The notes beneath the pieces are model-generated. The model ran no database searches and was not told the DNA's origin. It saw only the letters and a list, made by a program, of their open reading frames with translations. 64,000 nt of DNA from a virus. Shown in pieces: positions 59,524 to 64,000 of the stretch (its first letter is position 1; each line of letters opens with the position of its first letter). The DNA lies in IMG/VR virus record IMGVR_UViG_3300036846_000489, positions 1-64,000 of that record, one strand, 5' to 3'. Both the position numbers and the translations under genes were made by a program.

Positions 59524-59991
59524 AGGTTTGTTTGCTTCTCGCGCTATCCGCTCGTCTTCCTTCGTCGCATAATGAGGAAGTTCGCGCAGAGAAAGGCGGG
59601 GCCTTCCAGGCTTTTTTGGCCCAGGTGTTCTTTCCCGTTTCTTTTCCGGTGCTCGCTTTCCCAGCCTATGGGCTTTGGTAGGCGCAAAAAGTGTGAGTTT
59701 GCCGTAGACAAACCGTCCTTCGGTATCGAATTGACGAATGACTTCTGGCCAGTGGTTGACGTATCTCAGCCAGTGTTTTGCCCCTTCTTCTAGCACATAA
59801 GCTCGGTATTTATAGACTATCGCTGCCCGAGCGCCTTCGCGCATTAACGAACGAGCCCAAGGGCAGTCGCACGGATCGTTGGGGCAGGCGCCCTTGATAT
59901 CAACAAGAAGAGCCACGACAGGTCTATTCTTCTTCGCGTCCACTATGGGTAGTCCTAGAAAGGCTGGATGGTTTCTCATCATGGATGCCAT
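59521..59991 (-). CDS. Hypothetical basic protein with Cys cluster, 156 aa
   Basis: The N-terminal half has PVVALLVDIKGACPNDPCDCPWARSLMREGARAAIVYKYRAYVLEEG, a mixed fold with CPND-PCDCPW that might hold a metal. The last 50 residues are very basic (KKRERTPGPKKPGRPRLSL). It may bind nucleic acid. No family recognised. Confidence 0.55.
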   Translation of the reverse strand: MASMMRNHPAFLGLPIVDAKKNRPVVALLVDIKGACPNDPCDCPWARSLMREGARAAIVYKYRAYVLEEGAKHWLRYVNHWPEVIRQFDTEGRFVYGKLTLFAPTKAHRLGKRAPEKKRERTPGPKKPGRPRLSLRELPHYATKEDERIAREANKP

Positions 59992-60082
59992 TTGGTGTCC
60001 TTCTCTGTTTCCTGGTCCGGGTCTGGCCCAGGCGGAAACAGAAACGGCCCCCGAAAGGGCCGCTCTGCTACCGTCACGGTCA
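59992..60082 (-). promoter_or_regulatory. Intercistronic two-hairpin element, copy 11
   Basis: Closing helix TGACC/GGCCA, a few bases after the upstream stop; apical CGGCCC-TTTC-GGGGGCCG; second hairpin CTGGG-CCAGA-CCCGG; exact AAGGACACCAAATG. Confidence 0.8.
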
Positions 60083-60084
60083 GA

Positions 60085-60351
60085 TCATCCCCGCCGCGTG
60101 ATGGTCACGTCGTATCCCTTGTCCACGATTTTCTGGATCAGAATTTCCAGGTCTTCGTGATCGTCGGGGAAAAGCATGTGCAACAGCTTTTTCACCTTGG
60201 CGGGACGCGGCTGGGCGTTGCCGTTCTCGATCTGCGACAGATAGCCATTGGACAATCCGGCACGTTCCGCGAGAGCGGTCTGAGACAAACCGCGTTCCTC
60301 ACGGGCTTGCCTGATCTTTTCGCCCAGGTCGGGGCTGTCGAAATTCACCAT
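60085..60351 (-). CDS. XRE-family helix-turn-helix protein, 88 aa
   Basis: A textbook XRE domain: LGEKIRQAREERGLSQTALAERAGLSNGYLSQIENGNAQPRPAKVKKL. It binds DNA and may act as a repressor of this arm. Start at 60351 with GGAGGTTGACC just upstream. Not preceded by the intercistronic element. Confidence 0.8.
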   Translation of the reverse strand: MVNFDSPDLGEKIRQAREERGLSQTALAERAGLSNGYLSQIENGNAQPRPAKVKKLLHMLFPDDHEDLEILIQKIVDKGYDVTITRRG

Positions 60352-60353
60352 GG

Positions 60354-60569
60354 TCAACCTCCTGTCTTCCACCATCGGCCGTGATCGCCCAGAGTGTATT
60401 TCTGGCCGACCCCGACGCCGAGGCCAAAGCCGAACAGAAGATGGCATCTCAGGCACATCATTGCCCACGGCCCCCGACGGGTTGCTCCATCAACAAAGTC
60501 GGTGTTGAGGGAGCCGCGGCAGATGGCACAGGCAACAGGCTTGCTGCCTTGCCAGTAAAGCTTGGTCAT
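60354..60569 (-). CDS. Zinc-finger-like protein, 71 aa
   Basis: CAICRG and MMCLRC pairs suggest a zinc ribbon. A Gly-rich hydrophobic stretch (LLFGFGLGVGVG) follows. Exact start-associated motif. Function unknown. Confidence 0.55.
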   Translation of the reverse strand: MTKLYWQGSKPVACAICRGSLNTDFVDGATRRGPWAMMCLRCHLLFGFGLGVGVGQKYTLGDHGRWWKTGG

Positions 60570-60652
60570 TTGGTGTCCTTTCCGTTTCCCCCGATCCGCT
60601 GATCGAGGCGGTGGCAGCACCGCACAGCGGCGGGCTGCCCCCGTCCGGATCA
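60570..60652 (-). promoter_or_regulatory. Intercistronic two-hairpin element, copy 12
   Basis: Closing helix TGATC/GATCA (fully paired); inner stem GGCAGC/GCTGCC with CCGC/GCGG; second hairpin CGATC...GATCG; exact AAGGACACCAAATG. Confidence 0.8.
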
Positions 60653-60654
60653 GA

Positions 60655-61209
60655 TCATTCCATCCAGAAACAATTATACCGTTCGCGTTTCGCCATCCGG
60701 CACTTCAGGTTGTTCGCCTCGGCGATCCCTCGCAGATAGGCGAACCACTTCGCACTGGTCTGACCCGTGTGATCGCTGAGTTCCTTTCTCGAAACCCCCT
60801 GCGGCCGGCGAGATTGCTCGACTGCCCAATCGACGAACCCGGCGGGCAGTTTGGAGAGGCTGGGACCGCCCTTGATCTCCGGCCCCCGGTATTCCCCAGG
60901 CTCGACTTCTTCCGGCTTGGGAGAAGCCTCAGCGGCCTTCCTGGCAGCCTTCTTCGGCGCCGGCGCTTTCTTCGCGGTCGGTGCCGCCGCTTTCTTCTTC
61001 TTCGCAGCCTCGATACGCACGACGTTGCTTCCTTCATCGTCAGGAAGCGGACGATCAATCAGGCACCACTTGCCTTCAGCATTCTGTCCCGGCATGTGGT
61101 CGGCACCGAGCAGACGCAGACCGGAGCGCTTGAACTCCTTCTCCATGTCTTCCTTGCTGTCCCATGTCCGAGTTTGTGCCTCGACAATGGTCATGCGTGT
61201 AGCGGCCAT
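60655..61209 (-). CDS. Lys/Ala-rich protein with winged-helix-like end, 184 aa
   Basis: An N-terminal beta-alpha unit (MTIVEAQTRTWDSKEDMEKEFKRSGLRLLG), a histone-H1-like Lys/Ala/Pro linker (AKKKKAAAPTAKKAPAPKKAA) and a C-terminal unit with VSRKELSDHTGQTSAKWFAYLRGIAEANNL. The end matches that of the next gene, making them paralogues. DNA binding or nucleoid-like packing is plausible. Confidence 0.6.
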   Translation of the reverse strand: MAATRMTIVEAQTRTWDSKEDMEKEFKRSGLRLLGADHMPGQNAEGKWCLIDRPLPDDEGSNVVRIEAAKKKKAAAPTAKKAPAPKKAARKAAEASPKPEEVEPGEYRGPEIKGGPSLSKLPAGFVDWAVEQSRRPQGVSRKELSDHTGQTSAKWFAYLRGIAEANNLKCRMAKRERYNCFWME

Positions 61210-61313
61210 GAATGTGTCCTTCTGTCCGTGGTGGAAATTCCCGGGACTGGCCCAGGCGGAAAAAGCGTGGGGCAGAGGTTTCCCCCTGCCCCGAGTTGTT
61301 TCCGTCACGGTCA
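61210..61313 (-). promoter_or_regulatory. Intercistronic two-hairpin element, copy 13
   Basis: Closing helix TGACC/GGCCA; CGGAAA/TTTTCCG; apical GGGGCAG/CTGCCCC; second hairpin CTGGG-CCAGT-CCCGG; motif AAGGACACATTCATG. Confidence 0.75.
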
Positions 61314-61319
61314 GTCAGA

Positions 61320-61739
61320 TCAGGCGCGCTTGCGCACTGCGATCTTGGTCAGCTTGAACACCGGCTTGCCGCCAGAGACGCTGTAGGCGAGGCCGTTGCT
61401 CGTGGCCAACCGTTCTACCCATGGCCGCCACGCCACTTGGTTCTGTCCGGCTCGGCGCGCCAGCATGGCCCGCGTTACCCCTCCCGGACTGGACGCCATC
61501 TCCAATACCATCTTCGCGAAATCCTTCGGCAGGATGGTATCGTTGACCGGCGGCATCGGCGTTCTGGCTTTTCTCGGCGCTCTGGCTTTTCTTTCTGCCC
61601 GAGGCTTCCGAGCCGACTTCTTCGCTTCCCGGCCCGGTTTCGGGCCTTGACGCCCCCCGGCCACTACCTTGAACTTCTCTGGCACCGCAGCCATGCGGGC
61701 TGAGGCGCTGTTCTTTTTCTTGATTACGGTCTTAGCCAT
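61320..61739 (-). CDS. Lys/Arg/Ala-rich protein with winged-helix-like end, 139 aa
   Basis: The N-terminal half is strongly basic (KPGREAKKSARKPRAERKARAPRKA). The C-terminal half (ILPKDFAKMVLEMASSPGGVTRAMLARRAGQNQVAWRPWVERLATSNGL) is a paralogue of the end of the gene before it. Probably DNA-binding. Ribosome site AGAGGGTTAAG rather than the usual motif. Confidence 0.6.
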   Translation of the reverse strand: MAKTVIKKKNSASARMAAVPEKFKVVAGGRQGPKPGREAKKSARKPRAERKARAPRKARTPMPPVNDTILPKDFAKMVLEMASSPGGVTRAMLARRAGQNQVAWRPWVERLATSNGLAYSVSGGKPVFKLTKIAVRKRA

Positions 61740-61853
61740 TGTCTTAACCCTCTTGTTCGAAGACGCACGCCCGCAGTCGGGACGTGCCCCCGGCATACTG
61801 GCCGAGGCCGCAGCACCACCACGGTTTCCCGTGGGGTGCTCCGGTCCGGGTCA
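61740..61853 (-). promoter_or_regulatory. Intercistronic two-hairpin element, copy 14
   Basis: Closing helix TGACC/GGCCA from the upstream stop; AGCACC/GGTGCT; apical CCACGG-GAAA-CCGTGG with GNRA loop; second hairpin CCTCGGC...GCCGGGG. The usual start motif is missing; AGAGGG precedes the ATG. Confidence 0.75.
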
Positions 61854-62036
61854 GGTATCGAAGTCGCGGCGATGCGCCGCTAGGATTTCCGCGATTTCCT
61901 CTGATGGGATCGGCTCGGCCCGATAGAGGATATCGATGTCCGGCACTTTGCTGATGATCATCCGGTAGCCGGGTGGCATTTTCTCCAGCAACATGAGAAT
62001 GGTTGCTGCCACGTCGGCATTTTCATCGTTTACCAT
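61851..62036 (-). CDS. Hypothetical protein, 61 aa
   Basis: A small mixed fold (VAATILMLLEKMPPGYRMIISKVPDIDILYRAEPIPSEEIAEILAAH). Overlaps the end of the upstream gene. Function unknown. Confidence 0.55.
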   Translation of the reverse strand: MVNDENADVAATILMLLEKMPPGYRMIISKVPDIDILYRAEPIPSEEIAEILAAHRRDFDT

Positions 62037-62328
62037 CCGTTTCTCCTTGCCCTAAAAAGCGAAAGCTGAGACCGTGATTGCCGTCGTTCTCCCCGACAAA
62101 GGATATCGCTGGATGCCCCTCGATCAACAGAAGGTCTTCGTAGAAGCTGTCCCATTCGTCGATCACGGTATCCATCTCTTCCCCTTCTTTCGGGTAGTTC
62201 TCGGCTATGTAGGCGTCGAGCGACATCTGCCGAGCCAATAATACGGCGTTGCCTTCTTCCTGGGCATTCACCCGGATCGCTTGCATGTAGCCTTCGTCTC
62301 CTATCAGGATGACGGTGTAGGGTTGCAT
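62023..62328 (-). CDS. Hypothetical acidic protein, 101 aa
   Basis: Starts MQPYTVILIGDEGYMQAIRVNAQEEGNAV after an exact start-associated motif. Acidic with a VIDEWDSFYEDLLLIEGHPA segment. Likely a small alpha/beta protein; function unknown. Confidence 0.55.
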   Translation of the reverse strand: MQPYTVILIGDEGYMQAIRVNAQEEGNAVLLARQMSLDAYIAENYPKEGEEMDTVIDEWDSFYEDLLLIEGHPAISFVGENDGNHGLSFRFLGQGETDGKR

Positions 62329-62403
62329 TTGGTGTCCTTTCTCCCGAACCATTCTGGCCCAGGGAGAAACGTCGTCCGCAGACGACGCTTCCCTCACAGG
62401 TCA
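62329..62403 (-). promoter_or_regulatory. Intercistronic two-hairpin element, copy 15
   Basis: Closing helix TGACC/GGCCA from the upstream stop; long arm GAGGGAA..TTCTCCC with CGTCGTC-TGCG-GACGACG; second hairpin around loop AGAAT; exact AAGGACACCAAATG. Confidence 0.8.
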
Positions 62404-62652
62404 GGCTTCTTGGGGTTCGCCAAACAATTCCTTCCACATCTCGACCGTGGAGAACTGTTCGACCAGCTTCTTCGCCTCGTCCTCTGGCTGCGGCTCTATG
62501 CTCATGGTTTCGTAGCTCTTGACGAAGAGGTAGAACCGGGAGCTTGCGGTGCGATACAGGATCGCATGATCCCAGTGGAGATACTGGCCGAGGTCGCAGA
62601 TCGGCTTTCCCTTATCCGTATCGTAGAGAACGCCGTCGATTATTTTCTGCAT
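62401..62652 (-). CDS. Hypothetical protein, 83 aa
   Basis: MQKIIDGVLYDTDKGKPICDLGQYLHWDHAILYRTASSRFYLFVKSYE: compact beta-rich with an acidic helical end. Preceded by a start motif with an insertion (AAGGACGGACACCAAATG). Function unknown. Confidence 0.55.
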   Translation of the reverse strand: MQKIIDGVLYDTDKGKPICDLGQYLHWDHAILYRTASSRFYLFVKSYETMSIEPQPEDEAKKLVEQFSTVEMWKELFGEPQEA

Positions 62653-62738
62653 TTGGTGTCCGTCCTTCTGTCTCCCGTGCCAACCACTGGCCCAGGCGAG
62701 GACGGCCACGGTTCCCCGCGCCGCCTTCGTCTTGGTCA
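62653..62738 (-). promoter_or_regulatory. Intercistronic two-hairpin element, copy 16
   Basis: Closing helix TGACC/GGCCA from the upstream stop; inner stem GGCGGC/GCCGTC; weak second hairpin around loop AGT; motif AAGGACGGACACCAAATG. Confidence 0.75.
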
Positions 62739-63032
62739 GATAAGTGGTTTCCATCCACCCCATGGGGGAAGCTCTTCGCCCCACCGTTTCTTCGGCTTCA
62801 CCCTCTTGCTGCGTGCGGTCACCGCCCGATCATGGGCGGCTCCCAACGCGGCATCCGACATTGGTTTCTCTTTCGCCCGAGACCAGCTATCGCTTGGCCC
62901 CACACGAAGCCGAACCTCTGGCACGCTTCCATAGGGCAGACCCTTCGCCTTGGATTTCCGGTTGGGATTTCCCTGACGAAGGAACTTCCTGCCCTTCGGA
63001 TACGACCAGTTAATCCGAGACTTTTTCTTCAC
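62736..63032 (-). CDS. Hypothetical basic protein, 98 aa
   Basis: GTG start overlapping the gene before by 23 bases. Very basic (KKKSRINWSYPKGRKFLRQGNPNRKSK) with a WGEELPPWGGWKP end. Could bind nucleic acid. No family recognised. Confidence 0.5.
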   Translation of the reverse strand: MKKKSRINWSYPKGRKFLRQGNPNRKSKAKGLPYGSVPEVRLRVGPSDSWSRAKEKPMSDAALGAAHDRAVTARSKRVKPKKRWGEELPPWGGWKPLI

Positions 63033-63198
63033 TCGGAATAGGCTCGAATATGACCGACCACTCGGGGTTTGATCCTTCCGGGTTGCATCTGATTACGATC
63101 TGCTCTCCGGGAGAAAGGTCGTCGAGAAACTCGACCACCCGCTGAATGATGGCGAACCTTGGTTCTTCGTATTCGCGCTTGTTGGCGACTTCTTCCAT
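63010..63198 (-). CDS. First well-supported gene of the right-arm operon, 62 aa
   Basis: MEEVANKREYEEPRFAIIQRVVEFLDDLSPGEQIVIRCNPEG: small acidic alpha/beta protein. The start motif is AAGGACAGACACATG, which can pair with a complementary stretch in the leader (63319-63332). Function unknown. Confidence 0.55.
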   Translation of the reverse strand: MEEVANKREYEEPRFAIIQRVVEFLDDLSPGEQIVIRCNPEGSNPEWSVIFEPIPSEEKVSD

Positions 63199-63318
63199 GT
63201 GTCTGTCCTTCCGTTCACACTCGTGCTCTGTCTTGGGGGCTTGCAACCCTCGGCAACCTTTCGGCTGACGGCGACATTCCGACCGACCCCCGTAGGGGCC
63301 GGGCGGTGAACAGAGGTT

Positions 63319-63332
63319 AAGGACACACCAAA
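63319..63332 (-). promoter_or_regulatory. Anti-start-motif in the operon leader
   Basis: On the minus strand TTTGGTGTGTCCTT, complementary to AAGGACACCAAA except for a two-base bulge (6 + 6 bp). It can mask the AAGGACA of the first gene, helped by a GTTCAC/GTGAAC helix, and in principle pair with the other copies. Confidence 0.5.
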
Positions 63333-63497
63333 TTTTCGTATGAATACAACCGAGACTGTTTCGCCCTTCCCGCCCGCAAGATCGCCTCACGGCTACCCTT
63401 ACGACTTGTTCTCAGGCTAGGCTGTATCCACACGCCCGTATCCATTCACAATGCTGGCTTACACGCTGACGCCAGCAGACATCCGACAACCCTGCTC

Positions 63498-63517
63498 ACG
63501 CCCACCGGGCGTTTTTC
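63498..63517 (+). terminator. Plus-strand rho-independent terminator
   Basis: ACGCCC-ACC-GGGCGT followed by TTTTC. It points rightward, opposite to the operon leader, so a short plus-strand transcript may end here. A 26-codon plus-strand frame (63340-63420) lies upstream of it. Confidence 0.6.
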
Positions 63518-63622
63518 TAGGTGTCGGTGTATCTACTGTGTCAGCCAGAGCGGGGCGCTCTTGGCAGGCTTACAAGGATCGCGCTCTCCCGGTATTCCCA
63601 ACGCGCATTGATCCAGGGGGGT

Positions 63623-63817
63623 TTATGTTGCTGCCCATTTCGCCTTGCCAGTCTGATACCCTTTGCGACCTCTGTTGAGGTCGGGCCTTCTGGGTGGCAC
63701 TATGGCGTGGCCGTGGTCCGCTCCTTGACACACTGTCGGCCAGCGTGTCACCTCGGACACCGTCCACTTGCACCTCGGAAGTTCTTTCCTCGCACGCTTG
63801 CAGCGCCCCATCTTCAC
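63623..63817 (-). CDS. Possible leader gene, basic Cys-containing protein, 64 aa
   Basis: The GTG start lies three bases after the stop of a 19-codon frame. The product (GRCKRARKELPRCKW...RRPDLNRGRKGYQTGKAKW) is basic with three Cys. Coding quality is uncertain. Confidence 0.3.
   Translation of the reverse strand: MKMGRCKRARKELPRCKWTVSEVTRWPTVCQGADHGHAIVPPRRPDLNRGRKGYQTGKAKWAAT
63726..63750. promoter_or_regulatory. 25-base dyad in the leader
   Basis: TGACACACTG and CAGCGTGTCA are inverted repeats with nine of ten matches around TCGGC. It could be an operator or, in RNA, a hairpin about 130 bases into the leader. Confidence 0.45.
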
Positions 63818-63820
63818 CTG

Positions 63821-63880
63821 TCAAAGAACCCGCCGGGGTCGAAGGCGGGGCGGCCCGCCGCCCCTTTTCCTCCCGGCCAT
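63821..63880 (-). CDS. Possible 19-aa leaderless leader peptide
   Basis: The ATG lies six bases after the -10 box of the operon promoter, so it would sit at the very start of the message. The product begins MAGRKRGGGPPRLRP. The same frame continues upstream through the promoter to an ATG at 63967 (48 codons), so chance cannot be excluded. Confidence 0.3.
   Translation of the reverse strand: MAGRKRGGGPPRLRPRRVL
63847..63869 (+). terminator. Plus-strand terminator-like hairpin
   Basis: GGGGCGGC/GCCGCCCC followed by TTTT, preceded by a competing CCCGCC/GGCGGG helix. On the minus strand the same sequence gives a strong hairpin at the 5' end of the operon message. Confidence 0.5.
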
Positions 63881-63886
63881 TTTAAG

Positions 63887-63915
63887 ATCATAGCAAATTT
63901 TACCAGGTTTGTCAA
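63887..63915 (-). promoter_or_regulatory. Consensus sigma70 promoter of the right-arm operon
   Basis: On the minus strand TTGACA (63915-63910), a 17-base spacer and TATGAT (63892-63887), in an AT-rich island. It reads leftward into the 13-kb run of small genes and should be strong and early. Bases 63916-64000 beyond it show no firm feature. Confidence 0.85.
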
Positions 63916-64000
63916 GGTGGAGGATGCGCGGCGGTGGCGCCGTTCGCCGGTTTCCATCGTTGCTCATGTCCCAGGCGACACGCGACCCGCGAAACGATAA

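Larger units (their letters stand above)
63199..63622 (-). ncRNA. Long structured leader of the right-arm operon
   Basis: Between the leader genes and the first firm gene there are about 420 bases without a convincing coding frame on the minus strand. They hold several hairpins (GCTGGC/GCCAGC, GGCCCC/GGGGTC) and the sequence complementary to the start-associated motif. A regulatory leader RNA is the most economical reading, though no known RNA family is recognised. Confidence 0.45.

Noticed and set aside
51943-62738. Integron-type attC sites or gene cassettes
   Set aside because: One-gene-one-hairpin units look cassette-like, but the attC core sites (RYYYAAC / GTTRRRY) are missing, the hairpins include stop codons, and no integron integrase is present. 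An RNA role explains the compensatory changes better.
51943-62738. Series of rho-independent terminators
   Set aside because: The junction hairpins are not followed by T-runs but by a ribosome site and a start codon. Only 56713-56738 has the real terminator layout.
51943-62738. CRISPR array
   Set aside because: The repeats are spaced by whole genes, differ in sequence and carry start sites.
50656-63198. Lysis cassette in the right arm
   Set aside because: Only one clear membrane protein (54225-54458) is present and it has a tail-anchor topology; no endolysin or spanin pair is recognisable.
63340-63420. 26-codon plus-strand gene (MNTTETVSPFPPARSPHG...)
   Set aside because: The only ribosome-site-like sequence lies 18 bases upstream, too far, and there is no conservation evidence. 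Mentioned only as an alternative reading of the anti-motif.
63521-63870. tRNA or other known structured RNA in the right-end spacer
   Set aside because: No T-loop consensus, no cloverleaf and no acceptor pairing could be found on either strand.
1-64000. Insertion sequences or transposases
   Set aside because: No transposase motifs or terminal inverted repeats were seen; the repeats found are within genes or at gene junctions.

Overview
The window is a 64-kb piece of a GC-rich, tightly packed, tailed double-stranded DNA phage or prophage. The tail is contractile (DUF3383-type sheath, DUF3277-type tube, gpJ-like baseplate wedge), so it is a myovirus. The host is most likely an alphaproteobacterium: the phage carries a homologue of GcrA, a cell-cycle regulator restricted to that class, and a secreted protein with a PEP-CTERM sorting tag, which implies a host with an exosortase. 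The left edge cuts into a head-morphogenesis gene. Portal, terminase, DNA polymerase and a recognisable holin/endolysin cassette are not seen.

Late arm, 1-37.2 kb, plus strand. A near-continuous run of overlapping genes (ATGA, GTGA, TGATG junctions) encodes head morphogenesis, a DUF2213 protease with a nuclease-like tail, a candidate scaffold, a cement protein, the major capsid protein and connector proteins. A receptor-binding block follows: three tandem paralogous fibre proteins between two S74-chaperone fibres. Next come tail completion, sheath, tube, a tail-assembly chaperone with a -1 frameshift site, the tape measure with a tail lysozyme, baseplate proteins and a third S74 fibre, ending at a strong terminator (37.15 kb). 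Two minus-strand genes interrupt the arm: a Cys-containing unknown at 18.95 kb and a ribbon-helix-helix regulator at 23.7 kb.

Middle, 37.2-43.3 kb, mostly minus strand: small membrane and zinc proteins, GcrA, a SLOG-fold protein, a winged-helix protein, an ERF annealing protein and a HicA-like protein, driven by a promoter at about 43.28 kb whose start point falls almost on the first ATG. Diverging from it on the plus strand (43.35-50.5 kb) are a repressor-like protein, an Rmf-like protein, a RuvC-like resolvase, a DnaT-like protein and a gp4-like primase-helicase.

Right arm, 50.6-63.9 kb, minus strand: about 33 mostly small genes of unknown function, including XRE, zinc-ribbon, DUF3846-like and lysine/alanine-rich proteins and the PEP-CTERM protein. 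The most unusual feature of the window is here. Sixteen gene junctions carry the same two-hairpin RNA element, which usually contains the stop codon of the upstream gene and ends in a start-associated sequence, AAGGACACCAAATG or a close variant. The closing helix shows compensatory base changes between copies, and its 3' strand is shared with a second hairpin, so the two folds exclude each other. The long leader of this operon, behind a consensus promoter at 63.9 kb, carries a sequence complementary to the start-associated motif. Together these look like a family of operon-wide RNA control elements.
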